Source of the DNA: Mucilaginibacter sp. SG564
GTDB lineage: Bacteria > Bacteroidota > Bacteroidia > Sphingobacteriales > Sphingobacteriaceae
DNA length: 38,385 nucleotides
Assembly (NCBI RefSeq): GCF_013149275.1
Contig: NZ_JABGNA010000024.1
Span: 1-38,385, forward strand
Reading direction: 5' to 3'
A program made the position numbers and the translations under genes. Numbering within the stretch: position 1 is the first letter of the stretch; each line of letters opens with the position of its first letter. This document shows, piece after piece, positions 31,203 to 38,385 of the stretch. The notes beneath the pieces are model-generated. The model worked only from the letters and a program-made list of their open reading frames with translations, was not told the DNA's origin and made no database searches.

Positions 31203-31267
31203 GGCGTTAAAGTAGCAATAAGAACTAAAAAAGCAAAGGGCCAATTGGTGAGTCTAACCCACAGATA

Positions 31268-31891
31268 TCAATGTTTAAAAAACGACAAGTAGATCTGTTT
31301 CACGATATGGTATCCCGCGAAAGAGAAAAACAGGATAGCGATACCCGTATTGATGAAACGCGTACTCAGCGCAAATTTTTCCTGCATGAATTTGGCAAAC
31401 CGGGCATACAGAAACAAACACAAAAACGCTCCTGCAGCAGAGCCGATGCTGAAAATAATGAGGGCAACCCGGCCATCCAATATCCATTCATGGGTGATGA
31501 GGTAAGTTCCGGTCACCATCCAGAAAGGTACCTGCATGGGGTTTAAAAAGCCAAGCAGTATACCGTATTTGATACTAGCATGTTCGGAATAATTGGTCTC
31601 GGGTGGTTTATTGCGGTTTATCCAGGTAATGGTTCCCAAAACACCAAACAGGATCACCATGATCCAGTCGATAATTACAGCTAATTTCAGCTCTCCCGAT
31701 AACCAGCGGGCGGCGTGCATGATAAAGTAGGTAAAGAAAAACTCAACACATGAAAAAGCGGTAATAAAGCGAATGGCCTCTTTCATCCCCCGGTTAATGG
31801 TGATCTGTATCAGCGTAAGATTGATGTTTCCGGGGGGGATGTAACCAATAAAATTGGCAATGATCCCGATAAAAAAGGTTAGGAATATCAT
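31268..31891 (-). CDS. LysE-family transporter
   Basis: A 207-residue LysE/RhtB-type exporter with about six membrane segments. It opens MIFLTFFIGIIANFIGYIPPGNINLTLIQITINRG, with the family's Pro-Gly-Asn turn after TM1. Such proteins export amino acids or other small molecules; substrate unknown. The start at 31891 is preferred over 31927 because a complete promoter (TTTG at 31925-31928, 20 bases, TATCTTTG at 31897-31904) lies upstream of it, inside the longer frame, making the mRNA leaderless. It is divergent from the cobalamin-binding protein gene, with a repeat-filled spacer. Confidence 0.88.
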   Translation of the reverse strand: MIFLTFFIGIIANFIGYIPPGNINLTLIQITINRGMKEAIRFITAFSCVEFFFTYFIMHAARWLSGELKLAVIIDWIMVILFGVLGTITWINRNKPPETNYSEHASIKYGILLGFLNPMQVPFWMVTGTYLITHEWILDGRVALIIFSIGSAAGAFLCLFLYARFAKFMQEKFALSTRFINTGIAILFFSFAGYHIVKQIYLSFFKH

Positions 31892-31896
31892 TGGCG

Positions 31897-31928
31897 CAAA
31901 GATAAGCGGGAAATGATAGATGTGCAAA
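31897..31928 (-). promoter_or_regulatory. Complete TTTG-N20-TATCTTTG promoter of the LysE gene
   Basis: On the minus strand, -33 TTTG (31925-31928) and -7 TATCTTTG (31897-31904) are separated by 20 bases, inside the known range for Bacteroidota primary-sigma promoters. The -33 element lies within a repeat arm. The predicted start of transcription falls at or next to the ATG at 31891. Confidence 0.65.
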
Positions 31929-32051
31929 TATGCGGATGTGCGGATTACAGATATGCAGATTTTACCCGTACCCTGATAAGCACATTTAATCTCTCATTTG
32001 CACATCAAATAAATCATCTGCACATTTGCACATCCGCATATCCGCACATTT
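31920..32051. repeat. Inverted tandem-like repeat between LysE and cobalamin-binding genes
   Basis: A GTGCAAATATGCGGATGTGC-type run (about 31922-31960) faces its inverted counterpart (CTGCACATTTGCACATCCGC and on, about 32017-32050). The repeat ends six bases before the start codon of the cobalamin-binding protein and is translated only if that gene is wrongly extended upstream. Confidence 0.65.
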
Positions 32052-32056
32052 ACAAC

Positions 32057-32986
32057 ATGTCAACTGATAAAATAGTTTCCTTACTGCCGTCCGCTACCGA
32101 AATCATTTGTGCCCTGGGGCTTGAAAATAACCTGGTGGGGCGCTCGCACGAATGCGATTATCCCGCGTCTGTAAAACAGCTGCCGGTATGTACTGAGGCT
32201 AATTTTCCGGATAATTTAAGCAGTAAGGAGATCGATGTAAAGGTAAAAGAGATCCTCACCGAAGCTTTGTCTGTATACACAGTAAAACGCGAGCAGATCA
32301 AAGAGCTGGCTCCAGATGTGGTGATCACGCAGGATCAGTGCGAGGTTTGCGCCGTTTCCCTGGCCGATGTGGAATTGGCGCTGGATGATTACCTGGAAAA
32401 AAAGGCCCGCATTATTTCATTGCAACCCAATAGCCTGGATGATATTTTGAATGATATTATCACCATAGCCAAAGCGCTGAACGTTCCCAAAGCAGGCGAA
32501 GAGTTGGTGGAAAATCTGACTGAACGGATAGATATCATCAAACATAAGCTAAAGTTCAGTGAAGCCCGGCCAACGGTAGCTTGTATCGAATGGCTCGACC
32601 CAATGATGATATCCGGGAACTGGGTACCCGGCCTGGTGAAAATTGCCGGCGGAACCCCCATACTGGTAGCAGAGGATGGCAAACATTCACCTTATGTGCA
32701 GTGGGACGATATCCGCCTACAGGATCCCGAATTTTTGGTGGTGATGCCCTGTGGTTTCTCTATTGAAAGGACACTTAAAGAAATAGATATTTTAATGAGC
32801 CTGCCCGGCTTTACCGAACTTAAGGCCATCAAAAATAATCAGCTTTTTATAGTTGATGGTAACCAATACTTTAACCGTCCCGGTCCGCGTATAGTTGATT
32901 CTATCGAGATATTGGCCGAGATACTCCGCCCTAAACAGTTTGCCTTTGGTTATGAAGGCGAAGGCTGGATAAGGTTTGGGGTATAG
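32057..32986 (+). CDS. Cobalamin-binding protein (BtuF-like substrate-binding domain)
   Basis: A 309-residue protein of the BtuF/FepB-type periplasmic binding fold. Blocks: KIVSLLPSATEIICALGLENNLVGRSHECDYP near the start, LAPDVVITQDQCEVCAVS, RIISLQPNSLDDILNDIITIA, then CIEWLDPMMISGNWVPGLVKIAGG, RPGPRIVDSIEILAEILRP. This pattern is the cobalamin-binding protein family that includes stand-alone members. No signal peptide is visible with the ATG at 32057, so it may be cytoplasmic or a non-transport variant. The earlier frame (from 31913) only translates repeats. No ABC permease or ATPase is adjacent. IcmF elsewhere in the window uses cobalamin, a loose link. Confidence 0.87.
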   Translation: MSTDKIVSLLPSATEIICALGLENNLVGRSHECDYPASVKQLPVCTEANFPDNLSSKEIDVKVKEILTEALSVYTVKREQIKELAPDVVITQDQCEVCAVSLADVELALDDYLEKKARIISLQPNSLDDILNDIITIAKALNVPKAGEELVENLTERIDIIKHKLKFSEARPTVACIEWLDPMMISGNWVPGLVKIAGGTPILVAEDGKHSPYVQWDDIRLQDPEFLVVMPCGFSIERTLKEIDILMSLPGFTELKAIKNNQLFIVDGNQYFNRPGPRIVDSIEILAEILRPKQFAFGYEGEGWIRFGV

Positions 32987-33023
32987 GTAGAAATACCTCA
33001 ACCGATATAAACTCCTGCTACCA

Positions 33024-33057
33024 CCACGTCATTGCCACGCTACGCTCCAATGACGCG
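33024..33057. repeat. Short GTCATTGCCACGC-type repeat unit
   Basis: A small inverted unit (CGTCATTG...CAATGACG) of the same family as 2624-2712, in the gap before the hexosaminidase gene. The remaining bases to 33149 are AT-rich; TATATTTA near 33111 is one base off the -7 consensus. Confidence 0.45.
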
Positions 33058-33149
33058 TTTTATCTTCTTAAATTTTTTTAAAAAGTTAGCTAAAGTTGAA
33101 ATGTTAAATTATATTTACCATTCAGTTCCATACCAACCTTTACTAACTT

Positions 33150-35705
33150 ATGCGCAAAATCTTTACAACAATGCTGGTCGTGGCATTTTTCATGAGCACG
33201 GCCTTTACCCTTCATCATGATATCAAGTTTAATGTAGCCGATCTGCGCATTACCTGGCAGGTGGTTGATAACAATTACCAGAATAAGAATCAGGCCCTTA
33301 CTGCTTTGATCATCACCAACAGCGGGCATGAAGTTTTACCTGCAGGTGGCTGGAAATTCTACTTTAACTCTGGTCGGGGTTTTGCCGAGCATGCCGTAAG
33401 TAACAACGCTAAAATAAACCAGGTAAATGGTGATCTGTACAGCATCACCCCGACAGATGGTTTTAAGGAACTGAAGCCTGGTGCGTCAACCCGGATTGAA
33501 TATGTTAATGACGACCCGGTAGTGAACGCTACCGATGCCCCCGAAGGTATTTACCTGGTTTGGGATGCGCAGCCCGAAAAAGGATATTCCATCACCTCGT
33601 TTACTGTAGAGCCTTATAAACCTACTTACCAGGGTTTGATTACCCCCGAAATTGTTTTCGACAGGAATAAAAATATTGCCGACATCCCGGCCGACCAGCT
33701 GCCCAAAGTTTTTCCTACACCAGCAAGTTACCAGGAAACAAGCGGAGCATTTACGCTGGATGATAAGGTAAGTATTATTGCGGATAAAAATTTTACAAAA
33801 GAAGCCGCTCAGTTGAAGTCCGACCTGAATCAATTATTGACTGGGCCGATCGTTGGAACCTCTAAAACTACCACTATTAGTTTGACCAAGGTTGACGGTC
33901 TTGCTCCCGAAGCTTATGAGTTAAAAGTAAGCCCGCAAGGCATTACCATTAACGCTTCAAGCGGTGCGGGCGCTTTTTATGGTGTTCAGTCGTTAAGATC
34001 GCTGATACCGGCTGCCGCTTTTGCCAAAAAACAAAAATCGGTACAGATTCCCGGTGTTGATGTAAAAGATGCTCCCCGCTTTGGTTATCGTGCCGTGATG
34101 CTGGATGTGGCCCGCAATTTCCAGCCCAAAAAACAGGTGCTGAAACTGCTGGAAGCCATGAGCCTGTACAAATTGAATGCCCTGCACCTGCATTTAACCG
34201 ATGATGAAGGCTGGCGTTTAGAACTCCCTTCATTACCCGAACTAACTACCGTTGGCAGTAAACGTGGTCATACTTTGGATAGCAAGCATTTTTTACCAGC
34301 CTCGCATGGTTCCGGGCCCGATGTAAATAATACCGTTGGCACGGGTTTTTACAGCCGGGCAGATTATTTGGAGATCTTGAGATTCGCTACCGATCGCCAT
34401 ATCGCGGTGATCCCCGAAATTGAAACGCCCGGCCATGCCCGCGCACCTATCAAAGCCATGGATGCCCGGTATGATCGCTTGTTGGCCGAAGGCAAAAAAG
34501 CCGAGGCCGAAAAATACCTGCTGCGCGATCTGAACGATAAATCCGAATATCGCTCGGTACAGTACTGGAACGATAACGTGATCGATGTGTCATTGCCATC
34601 CACCTATAATTTTGTAGAAACAGTGGTGAGCGATATTGCCGCGCTGTACAAAGAGGCCGGGGCACCATTACAAACCATCCATTTCGGTGGTGATGAAGTG
34701 CCCGCGCATGTATGGGAAAAATCGCCTGCTTACCTGGCGCTAAAAGCAAGCCGCCCGGAAATCCAAAGTACCAACGATCTGTGGTATTATTTTTACGGCC
34801 GGGTGAATGATATATTAAAAGCCAAAGGTTTGCGCCTTTCGGGCTGGGAAGAAATGGCCCTGCGTAAAACCACATTGGATGGTCATCCTACTTATGTACC
34901 CAATCCCGATTTTACCAAAGAACACCTGCAAGCCGACGTATGGAACAACGTACTGGGCGGTGGGCAGGAAGATCTGGCCTATCGCTTAGCCAATGCCGGT
35001 TACAAGGTAGTGCTCACCTGCGTTACCAACCTGTACTTTGATATGGCTAACTATAAATCATTTGATGAGCCGGGCTATTACTGGGGGGCGTTTTTAGGTA
35101 TCGATAAATTCTATTCCTTTGTCCCTTTTGATTATTTCAAAAATGCCGATGTGGATAGAAATGGCAATCCTATTCCGCAATCGTTATTCATAGGCAAACA
35201 GCGCTTAACAGATTATGGTAAAGAGAATATTGTAGGCCTACAAGGCGCGCTTTGGGCCGAAACCGTGAAGAGTACTGAGCGTATGGACTATATGATATTC
35301 CCTCGTTTGTTGGCCTTGGCCGAACGTGCCTGGGCTCCAGATCCGCAATGGGCAACCGAAAAAGATCCAGTGAAAGCGAAACAGGAATATGAAGCCGCAT
35401 GGTCGGGCTTTCTGAATGTATTGGGTAAACGTGAATTGCCGCGCTTAAGCTACTATGAAGGGGGCTATTATTATCGTATCCCTAAACCGGGCATCAGTCT
35501 GCAAGACGGCAAATACCTGAGCAATGTGGATTATCCCGGCCTAACCATCCGTTACACCACCAATGGTAAAGACCCTGATGATAAAAGCAAAGTATATACC
35601 GGTCCGGTGAACTACAGCGGCGGCGTGATCAAGTTCCGCGCGTTTGATGTAAAAGGTCGAGGCGGTAATGTAGCCGAAGGCGGGAACAATAGTTTGAATC
35701 CGTAG
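33150..35705 (+). CDS. Beta-N-acetylhexosaminidase, GH20
   Basis: An 851-residue exported glycosidase that removes terminal beta-linked N-acetylhexosamine from chitin oligomers or glycans. Order: signal peptide (about 1-20); CHB_HEX-type N-terminal carbohydrate-binding domain (about 22-165); GH20b domain (about 185-305, KVFPTPASYQE...GAFYGVQSLRSLI); catalytic GH20 barrel (about 310-765), with YRAVMLDVARNF, LHLHLTDDEGWRLEL, IPEIETPGHA and the catalytic Asp515-Glu516 pair in HFGGDEVP; C-terminal CHB_HEX_C-like domain (about 785-851, LTIRYTTNGKDP). All catalytic residues are present. Upstream is AT-rich. Downstream is a nested hairpin, then the convergent TonB receptor gene, a plausible uptake partner. 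Confidence 0.94.
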   Translation: MRKIFTTMLVVAFFMSTAFTLHHDIKFNVADLRITWQVVDNNYQNKNQALTALIITNSGHEVLPAGGWKFYFNSGRGFAEHAVSNNAKINQVNGDLYSITPTDGFKELKPGASTRIEYVNDDPVVNATDAPEGIYLVWDAQPEKGYSITSFTVEPYKPTYQGLITPEIVFDRNKNIADIPADQLPKVFPTPASYQETSGAFTLDDKVSIIADKNFTKEAAQLKSDLNQLLTGPIVGTSKTTTISLTKVDGLAPEAYELKVSPQGITINASSGAGAFYGVQSLRSLIPAAAFAKKQKSVQIPGVDVKDAPRFGYRAVMLDVARNFQPKKQVLKLLEAMSLYKLNALHLHLTDDEGWRLELPSLPELTTVGSKRGHTLDSKHFLPASHGSGPDVNNTVGTGFYSRADYLEILRFATDRHIAVIPEIETPGHARAPIKAMDARYDRLLAEGKKAEAEKYLLRDLNDKSEYRSVQYWNDNVIDVSLPSTYNFVETVVSDIAALYKEAGAPLQTIHFGGDEVPAHVWEKSPAYLALKASRPEIQSTNDLWYYFYGRVNDILKAKGLRLSGWEEMALRKTTLDGHPTYVPNPDFTKEHLQADVWNNVLGGGQEDLAYRLANAGYKVVLTCVTNLYFDMANYKSFDEPGYYWGAFLGIDKFYSFVPFDYFKNADVDRNGNPIPQSLFIGKQRLTDYGKENIVGLQGALWAETVKSTERMDYMIFPRLLALAERAWAPDPQWATEKDPVKAKQEYEAAWSGFLNVLGKRELPRLSYYEGGYYYRIPKPGISLQDGKYLSNVDYPGLTIRYTTNGKDPDDKSKVYTGPVNYSGGVIKFRAFDVKGRGGNVAEGGNNSLNP

Positions 35706-35710
35706 TTCTT

Positions 35711-35868
35711 TGGTCCATGGACGATGGCCGATAGTCCATGGATCGCTTAAATAATAAGAGACAGATGTAATGTGTCTCTACAAAAAAATGAAACGTAGAG
35801 ACGCATCACATGCGTCTCTTTTTTATTATGCAAAATCGCTATGGACTATCAACCATCGTCCATGGACT
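35711..35868. repeat. Nested inverted repeats between GH20 and TonB receptor genes
   Basis: Outer arms at 35713-35739 and 35841-35867 match in 25 of 27 positions (core GTCCATGGACGATGG). Inside, 35750-35829 holds a second hairpin (AATAATAAGAGAC... facing GTCTCTTTTTTATTAT), itself containing GTAGAGACGC/GCGTCTCT units and a T run. It probably also terminates transcription from both sides. Confidence 0.7.
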
Positions 35869-35874
35869 ATCCGG

Positions 35875-37974
35875 CTAAAACACCACCCCCATGCCCACGG
35901 TATAGTTGCGTAACGGCGATGCATTATAGTAGCGGTTACCTACCGCGTTCAGATCATTACCCAGGCTGTATTTCTGGTTCAGAATATTATCGGCACCAGC
36001 GTAAATTTCCAGGTGGGTGGTGTGACCGATGGTGGGCTGCCAGCTTACTTTAGCCTGTAACAGGTTATAGCTACCTGCATAAACCGTATTGCCATCATTC
36101 AGCGGAATTTTGGACGTATAATTATGCTGGGCAAATACCGACAGGTTGTACGGTACCCGCAATTGCAAACTGCTCACAAAAACATTTTGGGGCACACCGG
36201 TCAAATTATTGCCCGAATAACTGGCATTGGTTACTGCATCTACATAATTTCTGAACGTAAACTTACTCAAGGTATAAGATTCATTAAACTGCAACCCTCT
36301 TACAAAGTGAGTACTGTTTGGGCGGATCAACCAATCAGTAAATGACAATTCAACACCCGGCTGATTGGTCCCCCCCGCATTAATATAATGCTCGGTTTCA
36401 TCGGCATTTACACGGCGCACAATGGCATTGCTGATGCGGTAGTAAAACGCCGATACATCCAGGAACATCGTCTCGTCCTGGTTGCGCAGGCGGAAACCCG
36501 TTTCATAGTTCCAGCCGGTTTGAGCTTGCAGGGCCGTGTTCACGATATTGTCGGTAGGGCGCACTTCGGCAGTGGTAGGGGTTGAGTAGCCCCGGCTTAC
36601 AGATGCCCGCCAGATAAAATTACCGGTCACCTGGTAGCTCAGGGCCAATCTTGGCATCAGCTGTGGTTTAAAATCGCGGTTGGTAAAACTGGTTTGCGCC
36701 AGCGGATAGATGTTCTTGAAATCATAGCCGTACCAGTTGAGGCTTAAGGCTGCTTCCAGGTGCAGGCGTTTATAGATATCGGCCGAGTAACGGGCAAATA
36801 TAAAATGCTGGTTGGTGTGAATGTAGTCGCTGGTTTGGGTGGTATCTTTTACGCCCCCTTTATTACCATAATTGCTGATCACGGAATTGGTTTGTTGCCA
36901 CTCCATCCCCAGGTTCACTTTCCAGTTGATGTTTTGGTGTGGTACACCAGCCAGTTCAAAATAGGTACGGAAACCAAAAGTGTTTTCGCCGCGTTGCTCA
37001 TAATTGGTGATAAACGGGTTGGCAAAATCAACGTGACTGCCAAAAACCGACAGTACGTTTCGGATACGATCGCTGAAATGGTATTCATTCACTAAACCGC
37101 CCAGGTACATTTTGGTAGTAATACCGATGCGTTGCTGTATAGCCCCGGGTATGGTAGATTTTGGTGTAACCGTAGGTTGCCTGGCTAGCCGTGGATCGGA
37201 ATTGAATTGGGCAAGATTTAATCCGCCCGGGGTTTCATAGGCCAGGTTGGAGTACAACCCCAGGAAGCGCAATTCGTTTTTGCCGCTGTAGTTCCATTTA
37301 TCGGCCGCTTGTATGTAGTTGCGACTCATATTGCTATTTTGCCTATAGCCCTGGTAAGCCTGATAGCTTTGGTTAATGCTCAGCAGGTTTTTACCAAACT
37401 GCTGCTGTATGCTGGCCTTTTCATGAAAAAGTCCGTAAGAGCCGGTATTGATACCGATGGATCTGTAGCTGGTATCGGCGTAACGGTTTACCGGGCTCAG
37501 CAACATTACCCCACCCGAGTTGGCGCCAAATAAGCTGCCATCAGGGCCTTTTAGTATTTCGATATTGGGTACGCTGGCAATATCCACCGCGTTCAGATAG
37601 GTATTGCCACCGGCATCGGTCAATGGTATCTCGTCAAAATAAATTTTTACATCCCTCACCCCAAATGGCGACCGCAGCAAACTACCCCTGATCGATAAAC
37701 GGTAACTGCCCGGCGAGCGTTCCTCGGCCCGAACACCCGGCACCGTATTCAAAGCGCTCACAAATGAATTATCGGGCTGTAGTTTCAACTGCGCTGCACC
37801 CAATACACTCACCGAGGCCGGTACACTGATCACCGGCTGTTCGCTCAGGTAACCTTTAACGGTAACGGTTTGCAGATGAGTGGTATCTGTTCTGGCTGTG
37901 GTTTTTGAAGTTTGGGCGATAGCGTTTGTCGCTGCAATAAATGTGAAAAATAGGGTAGTATAAGTTTTTAACAT
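35875..37974 (-). CDS. TonB-dependent receptor
   Basis: A 699-residue outer-membrane receptor. The signal peptide is about residues 1-20 (ends NAIA). The plug domain is about 35-150 with the family motifs ISVPASVSVLGAAQL, ALNTVPGVRAEERSPGSYRLSIRG, FDEIPLTDAGG, IEILKGPDGSLFGANSGGV. A 22-strand barrel follows to the final FVSS...YTVGMGVVF with terminal Phe. It lacks the N-terminal carboxypeptidase-like domain of SusC-type receptors, so it looks like a siderophore/vitamin-type receptor; the ligand (iron chelate, cobalamin, other) is not readable. No SusD-like gene is next to it. A TATTTTTG -7 box lies at 37994-38001. Confidence 0.92.
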   Translation of the reverse strand: MLKTYTTLFFTFIAATNAIAQTSKTTARTDTTHLQTVTVKGYLSEQPVISVPASVSVLGAAQLKLQPDNSFVSALNTVPGVRAEERSPGSYRLSIRGSLLRSPFGVRDVKIYFDEIPLTDAGGNTYLNAVDIASVPNIEILKGPDGSLFGANSGGVMLLSPVNRYADTSYRSIGINTGSYGLFHEKASIQQQFGKNLLSINQSYQAYQGYRQNSNMSRNYIQAADKWNYSGKNELRFLGLYSNLAYETPGGLNLAQFNSDPRLARQPTVTPKSTIPGAIQQRIGITTKMYLGGLVNEYHFSDRIRNVLSVFGSHVDFANPFITNYEQRGENTFGFRTYFELAGVPHQNINWKVNLGMEWQQTNSVISNYGNKGGVKDTTQTSDYIHTNQHFIFARYSADIYKRLHLEAALSLNWYGYDFKNIYPLAQTSFTNRDFKPQLMPRLALSYQVTGNFIWRASVSRGYSTPTTAEVRPTDNIVNTALQAQTGWNYETGFRLRNQDETMFLDVSAFYYRISNAIVRRVNADETEHYINAGGTNQPGVELSFTDWLIRPNSTHFVRGLQFNESYTLSKFTFRNYVDAVTNASYSGNNLTGVPQNVFVSSLQLRVPYNLSVFAQHNYTSKIPLNDGNTVYAGSYNLLQAKVSWQPTIGHTTHLEIYAGADNILNQKYSLGNDLNAVGNRYYNASPLRNYTVGMGVVF

Positions 37975-37993
37975 GGGGTAAACGGGTAGAACC

Positions 37994-38001
37994 CAAAAAT
38001 A
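37994..38001 (-). promoter_or_regulatory. -7 box TATTTTTG of the TonB receptor gene
   Basis: A TAnnTTTG match on the minus strand, 19 bases before the ATG at 37974. No -33 TTTG at normal distance. Confidence 0.45.
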
Positions 38002-38385
38002 TGTGTTTTAACCTTTAAAACCATGCGGGTTTAGGTAACAAATTAAAAGCAAGGGTAAGTGCGATTCCTTCCCTCGGGAAGGGGGGGAAGGGGTTTGAAC
38101 CGATTGGCAATAGATGAAGTTCCTTTAGCAGTCGCTCGGCTCCTGCCGAGTGACCATTATTACCCGGCCTCTGGCCGCTGTGGAAATCAAGTAGGAACTA
38201 ACTCGCAGGCCGGAGGCCTGCAAATAGTTGTCACTCGGCAGGAGCCGAGCGCTGCGAGGGAGACACATGCATCAATCTACATGTCATTGCTGTAAAGGTC
38301 AACTAATTCGGTAACAGAATTAGCTTTAAAGAATAAAGCTAAAACGTTATGCGCAACATAAATAATGACCTGACATTAAAGCGTA
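38002..38385. other. Gene-free right edge with repeats
   Basis: A CTTCCCTCGGGAAGGGGGGAAGGGG-like unit lies at about 38068-38095, followed by the four-hairpin element at 38128-38255. 38256-38385 is AT-rich with a small hairpin (CTAATTC...GAATTAG near 38303-38323) and no recognisable gene. Confidence 0.6.
38128..38255. repeat. Four-hairpin palindromic element, copy 2
   Basis: Outer arms at 38128-38154 and 38230-38255 pair over 26 bp with one bulged T. Each arm is a hairpin (CTCGGC-TCCT-GCCGAG). Inside lie CGGCC-TCT-GGCCG and GCAGGCC-GGA-GGCCTGC. AGTTCCT at 38118-38124 pairs with AGGAACT at 38193-38199. Architecture as at 245-348 but with a different sequence. Confidence 0.7.

Noticed and set aside
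31892..31927. N-terminal extension of the LysE protein
   Set aside because: The promoter -33 and -7 boxes lie inside this stretch, so it would not be transcribed.
31920..32051. CRISPR array
   Set aside because: The units are short, degenerate and arranged as an inverted pair rather than as regular direct repeats with unique spacers.
31913..32056. N-terminal extension of the cobalamin-binding protein
   Set aside because: The 48 extra residues translate the tandem-like repeat (HICTSAYPHI), and family similarity begins at MSTDKIVSLLPS.
37975..38127. Cobalamin riboswitch in front of the TonB receptor or the BtuF-like gene
   Set aside because: I looked for the B12-box and the long paired leader in both upstream regions and saw only repeats and a promoter box.

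Overview
The window looks like chromosomal DNA of a Bacteroidota member, most likely a Sphingobacteriaceae (Mucilaginibacter/Pedobacter-like) bacterium. The reasons are TAnnTTTG-type -7 promoter boxes in front of several genes, A-rich leaders in place of clear Shine-Dalgarno sequences, a TonB-dependent receptor and a GH20 hexosaminidase, DUF4846, a KxLxLKxLxLG...LSRxQM...IMG-type peptide leader, and many intergenic palindromic repeats. No rRNA, tRNA, CRISPR array or prophage was seen. Gene density is normal, with frequent strand switches and short operons.

Layout. Positions 1-89 are the end of an IS3-family insertion sequence running off the left edge, followed by a repeat-filled gene-free stretch to 466. 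Positions 467-8182 hold an MscS channel, a small unknown protein, an aldo/keto reductase, an M23 peptidase plus DUF4846 operon, an unknown membrane protein, a pentapeptide-repeat protein, a small Cys-rich peptide precursor with its own promoter and terminator, and a DUF695-like secreted protein. Positions 8245-13767 hold a fused isobutyryl-CoA mutase (IcmF), a divergent AraC regulator and a secreted alpha/beta hydrolase. Positions 13762-16088 hold two small immunity-like genes, a decayed and an intact VOC gene, and a YdeI-type gene. Positions 16148-19115 hold an MFS exporter with its ArsR regulator, a DoxX protein and a RidA-like protein. Positions 19161-21269 hold two more unknown small genes and a YhcC-type radical SAM gene. 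Positions 21427-27224 form one block: a membrane O-acyltransferase followed by two tandem copies of an outer-membrane beta-barrel plus acetylxylan-esterase-like hydrolase unit. Positions 27623-31891 hold an SRPBCC protein, a mercaptopyruvate-type sulfurtransferase, a YkuK-like protein, PlsC, a NUDIX hydrolase and a LysE transporter. Positions 32057-37974 hold a BtuF-like cobalamin-binding protein, a GH20 beta-N-acetylhexosaminidase and a TonB receptor.

How parts may work together. The 21427-27224 block is the best candidate for an undescribed system: an inner-membrane acyltransferase, two exported serine esterases with an N-terminal beta-sandwich-like domain, and two paralogous barrels, suggesting envelope or exopolysaccharide acylation coupled to deacylation. 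The 64-residue peptide at 7398 looks like an orphan RiPP precursor. IcmF carries three linker insertions that look like captured intergenic repeats. ArsR and the MFS exporter form a self-contained efflux unit with visible operator-like inverted repeats. Several intergenic regions carry long nested inverted repeats.

All functional names rest on reading motifs in the translated sequence; no database search was run.
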